From assembly GCA_029378245.1 (NCBI GenBank), contig JARKIF010000237.1, positions 1 through 45,511 of the forward strand: a DNA stretch of 45,511 nucleotides, read 5' to 3'. The translations under genes and the position numbers were made by a program. Positions 31,649 through 42,336 of the stretch are shown here, one piece after another. The notes below the pieces were generated by a model. The model saw only the letters and a list, made by a program, of their open reading frames with translations, was not told the origin of the DNA and searched no databases. Numbering within the stretch: position 1 is the first letter of the stretch; every line of letters starts with the position of its first letter. Origin of the DNA: Roridomyces roridus. Lineage: Eukaryota; Basidiomycota; Agaricomycetes; Agaricales; Mycenaceae.

Positions 31649-33452
31649 TCACTGTGAGAGCAAGCTCTCCTCCGGGGTAGTTGAACCACGAGGTAGCTTC
31701 GCCAGCACACATAAGCTGGTGAGAGTCTTGATCTGGTCCTGGTCGAGCCGTTCGCCCAATTCCTCGGAAATGTAGATCTTGCGGAGCGGTGTGCCGAACC
31801 GATGGCGATCCTTGACCCATTGCACGAGAATGCTGGGCTCGATCGACTGGCAATCGACCACAGACAAGTTGGGGGCGACGGGGTTGGCTCCACTGGTGGC
31901 GAGTGCGCGCGTACGGAAAAAGGTCCCGAATAGCTGGTTGGCTACGTTGGCGATCCTCAGGTACGTCAGGAGGGGCATGGAGTCGAGCCATCTAGACGAA
32001 CAAGTCAGATCAGTAGCCAGAAAATAGCGATGGGTGTACGGACTTGGTCATGCACAGCAGCCCGTTCAAGCTTGATTCAAATTGGATGGAATATGTCGTG
32101 AGAAGTCGGACTTTGGGGAAAGTGCCTGTGATTTGGATGAACAAGGGGAGATAGTCGTCTCCACACAAGTTCATGAGCGTGAGGTCGTTGACGTTGGGGG
32201 CGGTGAATTGGGAAAAGAGGAACTGTGAGTAGTGGCGAGTAAAGTCGGCGATAACCAGGGTGCGTAGATAAGGAAGTTCGACGGGGGGTAGCTGGCGGGT
32301 AGAGTCCTCTTCGAACCTGGGACCGGCCCCGTCCATCGAGAGCTTTTGAAGACGTGGGCACCCCAAGAGAACTTCGCGGAAACGAGCGGCGTCGGGTGAA
32401 TGTGATGTAGGAAGACGTCGGATGTCAAATGTGGTTAAATTTGTGAGAATGGATCCGGTCCAGTCGATCGGGACGCCATTCAGCGATAAATACGAGAGGG
32501 ATGGCGCTTTCGCGCCCCCGAGGAAAGGTTTAGAGATGATGGTGGGCCAAGTGAGCGTCCTCCGATCCTCGTTCTTGAGACCACCGCGGTGGAGCTCGAA
32601 CCGCTGGAGCAGAGGCATGGAGTGCCCAGCGGCACCGTACTCGCCGAGAAGATCGAGCACGACGAGGGCGCTCTTCCAGTCATCCACGACAATAATGAGC
32701 ATGCGGACGGTGGACAGCTTGGTGAAGAGCCGAACAAGCATCTGCCGCATGTCTGAAGCAGTCATGGTCGGCTCGCCAGTGAGGTCGATGACCCCGTTTT
32801 CCGATTCCTCCTCCGTGTCGTCGCCAGCAGGATCACCGTCGATCCTAACGTCTAGGGGTGCCTGCCGAGCACGATCGAACCACGTCCAGGCGCGCTCGAT
32901 ACGGGATCTGCTCCCGCGGAACCAGACCGCGTTCCATAAAGTGGAATCGGCGATGGCAATTTCACGCCAGCGCCTGCAGGTCCACGTTACACGCAGTCGG
33001 GCATCGACGGGACGCTTCATCGAATCCCACACGACGAATCGCAGGATGTTGCTGATAATTTCGGTGGGGAGGTCGTTGATACGGAAGGTCCGGAAATATC
33101 GGACCATGTAGCTCTGTTTTGCGAAAATGAGCTGAGCCTGAACCTCGGGAGGTAGTTGTCGAGGGTGGATTCCTCGTCGGACCTCCTCAATCTGTTGCGC
33201 AATAATGAGATAGCGGAGTCCTTCCAAGCGCACCATTTGAACCTCCTCGACACTGAACTCGCGAGGTTCCCACTTGCTGATGAGTTCACCAAAGTACTTG
33301 GCAAGCTTTTCTGCGGTGGGCAGCTCGGCATTCTCGTGGTCATGGTCATGGTCGGAGATGGACGTGACGTCCGGGTCGCGGAGGGTGTTGACGCGGGAGA
33401 TGAAGGTGCGGTCGTCGGGGGTAAGCAAGGAGAGGAGCTGATTGTTGGTCAT
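31649..33452 (-). CDS. F-box domain protein with leucine-rich C-terminus
   Basis: F-box proteins recruit substrates to SCF ubiquitin ligases. Two exons (32044-33452 and 31649-31991) give 583 aa; the intron 31992-32043 is GT-AG and phase 2. The F-box lies at about residues 124-175 (INDLPTEIISNILRFVVWDS…VTWTCRRWREIAIADSTLWNAV), followed by the common fungal SRIERAWTWFDRARQAPLDV. The rest contains irregular leucine-rich repeats (SYLSLNGVPIDWTGSILTNL, FREVLLGCPRLQKLSMDGAG, NVNDLTLMNLCGDDYLPLFI). Such F-box/LRR genes are highly expanded in Agaricomycetes. No frame break is seen in 1.4 kb of exon 1. The substrate is unknown. Confidence 0.9.
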
Positions 33453-33555
33453 CTGGCGGAATCCGGGGTGAGTATACTGAAAAGTGAAGATATGGGAGGA
33501 GTACTTCGTGTGTGAGAGGGAGAATAATATGGGGGCTGGAAATCGGGGAGGGGGG

Positions 33556-33562
33556 ATTTATA
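33556..33562 (-). promoter_or_regulatory. TATA-like box upstream of the F-box gene
   Basis: TATAAAT on the minus strand, 104 bp upstream of the ATG at 33452 and next to a C-rich stretch. The position fits a fungal core promoter with a short leader. Confidence 0.5.
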
Positions 33563-34054
33563 GAATCCTTAGCGAGGACAAAGGGATTGTCGGGATAGAG
33601 AGTCGTTGTTTCAAAAAAGGGCAACGGGAGAATGGCTCGCGAACGAACAAAGCCGTCTTTGTGGGTGCTTGTGTACGCACTTTACCAAAGACGCCCTTCC
33701 ACAGCAGTCAGTTCTGGTCCCAGCCTCTTCAAACCACGACAGATACGCACCTAAAAATGCCTGGAATCCGTTTTGTGTGTAGAAGGCAGGGGCGCTAGCA
33801 CAGGATTCGGGAGATGGCTCAGCAAGAGACGTAAAGATTTCGTACTGGCCACCATTTAAAGCCAGTCAAGACCCGGCTCCTTTCAGTCCTATAAAGCGAC
33901 TAGACGGCCTCCGGTCCACTCCCAAGTAGCAACGCCGATCGGTGTTCGGCGCGGACTGGTTTTTCCTCGACAAAGGAAGAGAAGACTACAGATGCGACGC
34001 CGGGAATCGCAGGGTAACCGCTTGATCGTATGTCTGGGCGTAGGAGACCCGAGC

Positions 34055-34096
34055 GGGAGACAACCTTGCTTTGCGGGGAGATAACCTTGCTTTGTG
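34055..34096 (+). repeat. 21-bp tandem duplication
   Basis: Two units, GGGAGA(C/T)AACCTTGCTTTG(C/T)G, at 34055-34075 and 34076-34096, differ at two positions. No function is apparent. Confidence 0.85.
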
Positions 34097-34520
34097 TCGA
34101 CGCTAGCTGGCTTTATTTGGCAAATATACGCATCCATCACCGGCCGCTCAAAGAAAAAGTCTCTCAAAAACACCGCTGCAATGGACGTGTTCAGGCTAGA
34201 CTCTTTGCTCTTGCCCGTACGCGAGACTGCCAATACCCGCGGTGTGCAATGGCCATTGCAAAATCGGACTTTCGCCCCTGTTACTTTACTTCCGAAAACT
34301 TGCAACAAAGACTCTACGCTGAAACTCGGATCTTTAGCGTCGCGGTCCTTTTTACAAGTACATCGGATTCATCCATTTCTTCCATGAGGCTACCGTGTCC
34401 CTTTCGGGCACAGACCTTTACACTCTTCACAAAATGTCACACTCCTTTGTCCAATACTTACCCTACATTGACTACTTACACATGAATTACATTAGTACAT
34501 CAGAAAGAAAAAAGAGTCCT

Positions 34521-36455
34521 TCAGGGCCACGCGCCCGGCACTTCGTCATTGTGCAGACCAGAGCCCGAGGCCACAGGCTTTGGCGATGAGATAAACACAA
34601 GCTCTTCCACCAATGTCGACACGATGTTGTTCTCTGCTTCGTCAGAGAGAGGACCGTCGGGCAACTGCTCCTTGATCTTGGAAGGAAGAGTCGGGTGGGC
34701 CTTGTCCGTGATTCCCATCTAAAGCGCAATCAGAAGTTGAGCAAAGGAAAAGAAAAAGGTACAAACAGCAGCAAGACGTCTGGTGATTCGGTGCACGGCG
34801 CGGTCGGTGGAGCTCTCGGGAGCCATGTCCTGCGAGTAATGCCGACGAGAAGGATGGCCGTGATACGTGTTGTGGCGGTGCGGGACAGAATACATCTCCA
34901 GCTGAGGATAGCCCACTTTGCGATTACCAGCACTGACGAGGTGTGCTACCGGCTTGGGAGCAGGAGGAGCAGGTGGTTCCTCCGGCTTTTCCTCTACTGC
35001 AACGTCGGCCGCAGCAGCGGCCATCCGAGCACTGTGAAACTGTTAGTTGGAGAATGGATTAGATGTGTGTACGCACGCTTCGGCCGCCGCTCGAGCATCT
35101 CTTGCCTTTTTGCGCTCCTCGCACTCGGCGCGATACCGTTCCTTTTCTGCCTTGTATAGCAACTTGGCGGCATCGACCCGAGCCTTCAGATCCTGGGCGG
35201 TGGGCTTTGAGGCAGCCTCAGGCGCGGGTGGGACCGGAGGAGGCGGCACATGGGGAGGAGGCGGCACGCGGGGAGGCGGGCCGGGCGGAGGAGGAGGGCC
35301 GAAGCGAGGCCAGAAGCTGGGAGGCACAGACGCAAAGGCGGGGAATGGAGGTGGTGGCGGTGGCGGCGGAACAGGCCGGCCCCAGTGACCACCGTGATGG
35401 CCCCCTGGATCACGACGAGGGCCTTGCCAGAATGGCGACGGATCCGCGGTAGGAGTGCTCGTGCGCACAGGCTCATCTGCCGCGGTGGTCTCCCCTGGGC
35501 CTAGAACTTGCGAGAAAGTACGCAGCATTCCGGTGAGGGCCTCTGCGACCCTGCGACCAGCCTCGTCCTCTCCACTGCGACGAAGGTCCTCGGCAGCGTC
35601 GCCCGTGGCCTGCATGAATTCTCCAGCAGCCTGAGACACTGCGACGCGGTGCACATTCCAATAGGTACCATTGGTGGCATTCTGAACGATGTTGCGCAGT
35701 CCTTCAGAAAGCTCGGGGTGAGAGGACATGACGTTTGTCAAGGTGGTGAGAAGAGTGGCGACATCGTTGGCGATGGATGGCTGGGGAGCGGTTGCCGGCT
35801 CGATTGTGGGAAGAGGGGGGTCATCGACATCGACAGTCTCCACCAGAGGAGCAGTCTCGTGCACTGTAGGCTCGTCCAAGCTCGCCTCGTCATCGACCAG
35901 TTTGTCGGCGACGGACGGGACTGGGGAAGGATCGACGGCCTTGCCTTTGCCTTTGTCGACAGTTGTCCCGAAATCCGCAGTCGAATGATTGCTCTCCACA
36001 TCGTCATTGACGTCCGACTCCACAACCTGGATAAACGCATGAGTGCTGCCGCCAACAGGGACGTATATGCCGCCCCCCATGGGTGGGAGGGGCTGCCAGT
36101 CGTCCTCGATTTCAAATTCATCGATGTTGACCCCAAAGGTGTTCCTGAAGGCGGAACGCGGTGTCTCGGGAAGGGACTTGTCGGTGCGAGACGAGAGGTC
36201 GCGGACAAAGAACTTGATTTCCTCGCCTGCGGGGACCTCCTTGTAGTATTCGTTCAGTTCTGCAGACGAACTGAGGGTCACTTCGTCGGCATCGGCGTCG
36301 ATGTACGCCACAGCGATCTGTTCCGGGGCAATGGCAAATAATTCCGATATCTTGGCTGCCAAAAGGGCCCAGGAAGGGCGCTCGTCGAAGGTGACGCGAC
36401 GAGTGAGTGAGTCGCGCTTCAATTTGAACCTGGTAGTAGATTTCGAAGAAGACAT
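34521..36455 (-). CDS. PB1-domain protein with proline-rich region
   Basis: Three exons: 35077-36455, 34767-35031 and 34521-34718, giving 613 aa with consistent phases. The N-terminal PB1 domain (about 8-85) has RFKLKRDSLTRRVTF, LLAAKISELFAI, IAVAYIDADADEVTLSSSAE and LNEYYKEV; the acidic DADADE stretch fits an OPCA-type acidic surface. Residues about 230-330 are helical (LTNVMSSHPELSEGLRNIVQ, AGRRVAEALTGMLRTFSQVL). A long polyproline stretch (around 345-420) follows. A charged helix (AKLLYKAEKERYRAECEERK) and a conserved-looking C-terminus (SAGNRKVGYPQLEMYSVPHR, DRAVHRITRRLAA, FISSPKPVASGSG) end the protein. No ZZ finger was seen in what I read, though NBR1-like adaptors combine PB1 with ZZ domains. 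A scaffold role is inferred. Confidence 0.82.
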
Positions 36456-36501
36456 GGGTGGTGGGTGGATAAAGCCGAGAAGTGATCGGGTCTCTATTTA
36501 T

Positions 36502-36814
36502 CTATAGCGCTGCGTGCTGCGGCAGAGCACGGACCATTTCACACTGCGCTTTAGATTCTTCCAGGCTCTTTCGTGTATCATTCTGCAGATGAGTTGGAGA
36601 GCTGTTAGGGGCCGAGACATGGAATAATAGCTGTTTCGAGGCCATTCCGGACGACGACCAACTAGTACTTTGCACCAAGTCCCGTCCAGCACACCAAGTC
36701 GTCCACGATGCCGGATTGCGTGGCCAGCGCAGCAAGAACTGCGGCGGCACCAGCGCAGTTGTCTTGAGTCGGACGCTTTGACTGGCCTGATCCGGTCTCG
36801 ATTTTTGCAAGCAT
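36502..36814 (-). CDS. Small 81-aa hypothetical protein
   Basis: Two exons (36669-36814 and 36502-36601) are joined by a GT-AG intron whose phase fits (AA|C). The product begins MLAKIETGSGQSKRPTQDN, continues CAGAAAVLAALATQSGIVDDL and VCWTGLGANSPTHLQND, and ends KAQCEMVRALPQHAAL. Exon 1 alone is too short to appear as a long open frame. Coding character is judged from composition and clean splicing; the family is unknown and an upstream exon is possible. It starts 96 bp from the divergent ketopantoate reductase gene and ends 46 bp from the PB1 start. Confidence 0.45.
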
Positions 36815-36910
36815 CACTCAGTTCTCTCCATGCAGTCGTTGGCTCGTCTCATTCTATCCGTCTGAGCACCACATTTTCCCAGCAAAAAAGCATACTCGCA
36901 TGAAGATTGA

Positions 36911-38150
36911 ATGCAATTCCATGTGCTCGGTCTCGGTGCGCGTCTTTTTGAGTACTTTGTGGCCAACTTGACGCGTCTTAGGCCCCCTTGGTTCTCTCAT
37001 CGCCCACCACCTCCGCAGAGCCATCTCGCCATCCCATTCCATCACACTGCTCTACAGCAAAGCGAGCGTTCTCCGTCGTGCACCCAATGCCCTCCACGTC
37101 GAAACTGCCGGGGCACTCTCCAGTTCCTCGGGTTTCGTCTACGAGACCTTCGAGCCACCTGCAACGCCCCAAGCGGTCTCGCAGGGCCCAATCGAGTCTC
37201 TGCTCGTCACCACAAGACCGAACAACACCCTTCATGCCATCCGCAGACTCCTGCCCCGTCTTTCCCCGAATTCCACCATCGTTCTCGTTCAGAATGGGCT
37301 GGGCGTGTACGAGCAGTTGTGCCAAAACTTGTTCCGAAATGCACATGAGCGCCCCCATTTCATTTTTGCCACCTCCACTCACGCGACCTTGTTTCCATCT
37401 CCATCAGCCTTGTATGCAGGCCGACCCACGCTGCTGCAGTCTGCCGTCGGAGACATCGAGTTTTCCATCGCGCCCGATCCGAACGGCCGCAACTTCGAGT
37501 CGGGTCTCCTCGACCAGACCGTCCACGCGTCGGAACGCCGTCCTCGTCTGTCCGACATTGCCGTCCCAGAAGGCGATCATCTCTTCCACCGCTACCGGAG
37601 TCTGCGAAATACTGTTGCCGCTTTGCTCCTCGCAGAACCTCTCAACGCGCGCTGGAAATCCATGGCCCACGTTCAGCTGGCTCTCCGCCGCCAAGTGGCT
37701 GTCAAATCCGTCATCCACCCGCTTACCGCCATTATGGGGTGTCGAAACGGAGATGTTTTCTCCACGCCACACGCGATGCGTCTGGCGGCAAAGTTATGCC
37801 AGGAAACGTCGGACGTGTACCGCGCTCAAATTCGCGACGAGGCGGAGGCCTGGTTGGCGGATAACGAGGGGCAGAGCACAAGTCTCCTGGGTCTCGCGAG
37901 ATTGCCCCGCGTGCTAGAAACAGAGAGCCTGACGCGGGAGTGCTTGAACGCGGCCCAAAGCTCGCCCATGACCATATCCACTATGCTCGCTGCCGTTCGT
38001 CATGGACGGAGGACCGAGGTTGACTATCTGAACGGGTACTTGGCCAGGCTCGGCAAAACGTACGGCGTCCAGATGCCGACTCACGCTGCAATGTACAATC
38101 TTGTCAGGATGCGTAGCGCGGTTCCGCAAGTACTAGACAAAATATTTTAG
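36911..38150 (+). CDS. PAN5: 2-dehydropantoate 2-reductase (ketopantoate reductase)
   Basis: Catalyses NADPH-dependent reduction of ketopantoate to pantoate in pantothenate/CoA synthesis. Exon 1 (36911-36941) encodes MQFHVLGLGA, the Rossmann GxGxxG start; after a 40-nt intron, exon 2 (36982-38150) continues RPLGSLIAHHLRRAISPSHS. The total is 399 aa. Family landmarks are LLVTTRPNNTLHAIRRLLPRL, STIVLVQNGLGVYEQL, FIFATSTHATLF, LLAEPLNARWKSMAHVQLAL, the catalytic-lysine segment RRQVAVKSVIHPLTAIMGCRNG, and the end SSPMTISTMLAAVRHGRRTEVDYLNGYLARLGKTYGV with the TEVDYLNG motif. Fungal length is normal and there is no frame break. Divergent from the small gene; the next gene starts 126 bp after the stop. 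Confidence 0.95.
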
Positions 38151-38275
38151 AAAAATAAAGTATAATCCCTTCTCATCAGTGCCTCCCAGAATGGAAAGAT
38201 GGTTACCAAAAGCTGTGGCGGGCCGAACTTGAGCGCCGTGCGAGGCGCTCACAAGATGATACCTTGGCCTCTGCC

Positions 38276-39767
38276 ATGGACTGTCTAAGGTATGCAGAGA
38301 CGAACCCGGACATTGCTGGCATAGGCGTGAGGTGGGTAGTACTCAACCGTCTCTGCTAATGTTAATGTTGGGTTCTCAGAGTCAGCTTCTACCTCCAGAC
38401 ATTCTTCCTCGGTCGGTTCTGTCACTCATCTTCACTTGACTGCCTCCAATCATTCCTCCGTAGTCATACTAGTCGATCGCTCATGGCCAGAGTTAGTGGA
38501 TCATGAAAGTTGAGAAACCTGCGTCAACTACTTGCAGCGCCCCAATCGCATTATGGACATTCATTGCAACCAGCGGTGGCCTCACAATATCCGCCATCGT
38601 TGAGCAATCCAACGGTCAACTCACGCTATTCCAAGGCCTGCAAGTGTCAAATTTGGTCTGGTCAGTCCGCCATATTGGCGCATTTGGCGTTTTGACGACG
38701 CCTCAACAGGCTGGCCAATTTCGGGACCTTTGTCGCCCTTGCTAGCTATAGGTGAAGCCCGTTCCTGAGTCCCCTCCATGTATAATCACTGACTTGGCCT
38801 TCAGCCGGCAGAAAGCAGCCAGCCATAAAGAGCCCAATCTTCGAATCGGCGCAGACTACAACGTCAAATTCGGTGCCATGGTCCAAACGATTGTCTCCAT
38901 GGCCCTGACCATATACATGTGGTGCGGCGTGCGCGCAAGAATCAGAAAAAACCCTGCAGCGGCCAACTGAGGAGATAAACAGGTCTACGAGTGACACCTT
39001 CGGAAGCCTACCCCAGTGCTCGCATCTTATCAACTACATGGTCTTTGCTATCAAGCTTCCGGCCCTGGGTGCCGGCAAGGTACGCTGTGCCTCCGTCCAT
39101 CTACAACACAATGATTCTGTTCTATCTAACTTCTGAATCTCATCCAGATCGTCGGATTGACAGCCTCTGTCATCCTGACAGTCTCCTACATCTTACTAAC
39201 GCTCCACGAATTACGGTCCTACCGCAGGACTCGGAAAGAGACGATCAAAGAACCCGTGCTACCGCTTTCTCCGGTTCACAAAGTGATGTCTACGTCCACC
39301 TCAGTGCCGACCGTCCATCTGCCTACCCGCTCGGCTACGCTCGCCTTCGACCCGACACCGTGGCAACTCGCGTCTCCGCCACTGCCACATTCTCCCAAGG
39401 AACAGACGCACAAACGGCGTCCTAGACGGAGAAGATGGTCTTATGAAGTGGATCCGATGCTAATTGGTGTGTCCTCCGTTTGTCTAATTTGTGGCTTCAT
39501 TGAATAAATAAATGTTCCACAGGAATAATGATATGTCAAATGCTCGTGTTCATCTATTTTGTGGCATCGAGTGAGCTATTGCTGTTGTACAACAACGGCG
39601 CGTACGACTCGGCGGAGCAAATGGGTTTCGGCCAGATATTGGCTCTCATAGTCGTCCTCCCTTCTGCACTGTCGGTAGTCGGCGCCCTGAGGGAGCACGG
39701 GCTCAAGCGCCTCTCAAAGCGCAAGAAGCTCCGGAAACGGACATTCCTCGTTACAGAGAATGTATAG
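38276..39767 (+). CDS. Multi-pass membrane protein of a basidiomycete-type family
   Basis: Nine exons: 38276-38331, 38380-38411, 38464-38491, 38538-38660, 38710-38751, 38805-38921, 38983-39079, 39148-39466 and 39523-39767, giving 352 aa with every phase consistent. The pattern NPDIAGIGVRVSFYLQTFFL, then DAPIALWTFIATSGGLTISA, LFQGLQVSNLVWLANFGTFV, KFGAMVQTIVSMALTIYMWSTSDTFG, INYMVFAIKLPALGAG, IVGLTASVILTVSYILLTLHELR and a last hydrophobic segment predicts about seven membrane helices. A cytoplasmic Ser/Pro/Arg-rich loop precedes the final helix. I recall this family as common in mushroom genomes with no known function. The start ATG is preceded by an in-frame coding-like stretch without ATG, so an upstream exon cannot be excluded. 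Confidence 0.8.
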
Positions 39768-39850
39768 TAAACATCATCCTGGAGATGCCTACATGTAAAT
39801 AGCCTCGTACATACAATATCCGAAAAATCCATTCAAAGTCCCGAAAATTT

Positions 39851-41896
39851 TTAGTGGTCATCTGCCCCTGGTTCACCCCATAGGACCAGACGCGTTGGAC
39901 CAGCTTGCCAGCTCTCCGTCCTTTTTGCCGCAATGATGCTCATAGTGGATCGATCCGTACCCACAAAACCGACGCCTTGCGACTGAATCACTGCGTCGAT
40001 CAAAACAGGATACCTGGGATGTGATGAACAACAAGTGAGAAACGGATGCAACAGCACACACCAATCTCCATAGGTGTCCTTCGTGGACGAATGATCAGGG
40101 GTAAACCACCCGAGTTGAGCAACCTCCTGCCACCAAGTCGCGTTCCTCTCGTCCGAGGTCACCATAACATGCTTGATAACGTGGCCAGTTCGCGTGTAGA
40201 TTTCATCTCGGGCCTCTTGCACGCGACGGTTGATGACGGGAAGAGGCGCAAAGCAGTCGTATATAGGAACCTCTCCGCACCACGTTTCAAAATCACTGAG
40301 AAAAGAATCCGTGAATAATGCGGCAGACAGAATCAAGGCACATACTAATGTCTAATGTGGACGGATATGAACTACCGGAAGAATTAGAGGAGGTGGAGAG
40401 GAATGGTGTTATGACGCACCGCAGGTACCGGGGCGTCTGAAGGAAGGCCGAAGGCTCGCCGGACATATTCATCCGCCAACTGCTCTAATTTGGGCGTGAA
40501 GTGCATGAACTGGCCAACGTATCGCCAAGCGGGACTGGAGGTGGTTTGTTAGAATGGCGATATGACTAGAGTAACAGAGACGGACCTGTAGTCGTATTCC
40601 AGCTCGAATGGCTGGTGGGAACAGACGTAGTAGAGATAATCATAGCACAACTGCACGCGGGGTAGCCACAACGGCGAGACATTTGCAAGATATAAGACAT
40701 ACCATGTGTTCATCGGGCGGCAGAGAGACGTTGTGTTGCGGAGAAGGCAAGGGCGGAACTAGACTCTTTTCACGCATTGTTGGAAAGGCCAGAGTGGCAA
40801 GAGAGGAGAAGAGGGAATGCTGGTCATGCTCATAGTCCGGGATCAACTTTTCAAGGTGAATTGGTGGCCAAGGATTTGGAAAGTTGCATACCTTGACCCA
40901 TGTCGGAGCTTGCGTGTACGAGATATCTGAGAAATTGTAACCACAGCAGTCGAGTTGCTGGGGGCACATACCGAGCTTCAGATCGTTGGTATACGACTTG
41001 GACGAGGGTATGGTTCCCGGTACTGCACAGATTGCCATATATTCCAACAGCCTAGTTTCGTGTAAACATATTCCCCTCATTTCAAGCTCGACTCACCCAG
41101 ATCATCAAATTGGCCGCTACCGTGTTGCTGAAAACACTAAGCATTGAACGGACGAGAATTAAATCAGCGCACCTTGACCTCCCACCATTCCAGTACCGGC
41201 TTTTGAAGTTCTGTTCGCAGACCTAGAGACAGTAAGCCTCGATTCCGACTTCTTGAGGGGTCCTTACGAGGAACGTCAAAGACTTCTCCGAAGGGAATGG
41301 GCGGAACATGGCCCCCAATGTGGGATGGAATGAATTCCGGCAAAACTGGAACACGATCCGTAATCAGGCCCAAGTAAATGAGGTTCATATAGGTCATAAC
41401 GTCGTTCGCTGCAGATCAAAGGTTCAGAGAAAATGCATCAAGAAATTCAAGTGTACTCACTCCAGCCCGCAGACACCCAAGACGTAATCTTGGCCCGATT
41501 CAGTCATTGGGTAGCGCTGGAATGAAGGATTGCATACATAGTTAACATTCGGAAGCAGGTTGTCTACAAAAGTTAGGCAGGCCGCATCTTGAATAGAACA
41601 CGCGACTTGCCTCTAAACGACACCGTGGGATCTCCCTTCAGCACTGTCTTAGGACCATACGGGTCCACTGGAACCTCGGTCGGCTTTTCAACCGATTCGA
41701 CGACCTCGGGGGTCTCTGTAACGAGTGGTGGTGGCGGCGTCGGAGACTCGGTGTAACGAAGAAAAGTGGAGAAACATGTGATGGACAGCAGAAGCAAGGA
41801 AGCACAGGCGACGAAGATGAAGCGCCTTTTGGACAAGAGAGTCTTGAGACCAATGGCTTTGAAGTGACCTGAGTACGGGTTGGGTTTGAGGTCCAT
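39851..41896 (-). CDS. O-fucosyltransferase-like type II membrane glycosyltransferase (one frame break)
   Basis: Fourteen exons: 41611-41896, 41538-41563, 41461-41488, 41268-41408, 41173-41222, 41097-41127, 40972-41051, 40892-40926, 40703-40846, 40586-40650, 40420-40534, 40346-40371, 40062-40295 and 39851-40013. An N-terminal anchor (FIFVACASLLLLSITCFSTF) and Pro-rich stem precede the lumenal domain. Domain segments are SWVSAGWTNDVMTYMNLIYLG, FIPSHIGGHVPPIPFGEVFDVPR, DISYTQAPTWVK, the basic motif FISVHIRH followed by DFETWC, and the sugar-nucleotide-site-like GFVGTDRSTMSIIAAKR. The first intron uses a GC donor (41605-41610). In exon 7 the frame shifts after CWNIWQSVQYREPYPRPSRIP near 40985. 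One extra A (AAA for AA) would give SRIPNDLKLDISYT. An acceptor further inside exon 7 avoids the shift but deletes the conserved GCWNIW. About 474 aa if repaired. Confidence 0.78.
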
Positions 41897-42336
41897 GAAC
41901 GAGGGTGAGTGAGGCCAGGGCAGGGCTAAAGAGTGGACATGGACAGGAACATCAACAGGGCATATGATTGGCTAGAAGAGAGGCATCCGGGGAACTGAGA
42001 TGACATCGGCAGGAACGGCGCGGAGAAAACGGGGGTCGACGCGTGCAGAATGAACAGTGTCAGTGGAGGTAGACAGGCACGAGGACCATGTCGAGCGCGG
42101 AGGAAATTAGGGGCGCATTCGGCAGAAAGCGGCACGAGTGGTTCTTGCTTCAAACCACCACAGCAACGCTGCCGACCAACGTACTGCATCTAGCCCGCTC
42201 TAAAACTGTCCTCATCGCGGCAATTGACGCCTGCCAAATCCATGCTACCTCGAAAGCCACTCATTGCCCGACTGACACCGTGAATGTCGTTTTGCCTATT
42301 TATTCTTCGTCTTGGCTCTCGGAAACTGTGCTTACC
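41897..42336. promoter_or_regulatory. Divergent promoter of the O-fucosyltransferase-like and SLC35C-type genes
   Basis: A 440-bp gap separates the two start codons. It shrinks to 191 bp if the transporter starts at the in-frame ATG 42088, but that extension is not hydrophobic or conserved-looking. No other gene is seen. A shared control region is plausible. Confidence 0.5.

Larger units (their letters stand above)
33453..34520. other. 1.07-kb intergenic interval
   Basis: Contains the F-box promoter (TATAAAT at 33556-33562 on the minus strand) and a 21-bp tandem duplication. Open frames on both strands (for example 33889-34308 minus and 34030-34485 plus) overlap and show no conserved pattern, so no gene is called. 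It also includes the 3' region of the PB1 gene. Confidence 0.5.

Noticed and set aside
33889..34308. Long minus-strand ORF in the 34-kb gap
   Set aside because: Composition is irregular, a similar-length ORF lies opposite, no motif or splice-linked exon was found, and the 21-bp tandem duplication falls inside it.
38191..38275. Upstream coding exon of the membrane-protein gene (EWKDGYQKLWRAELERRA…)
   Set aside because: The frame is open and coding-like but has no ATG, and it begins 33 bp after the PAN5 stop. The ATG at 38276 was preferred, with the extension noted as possible.
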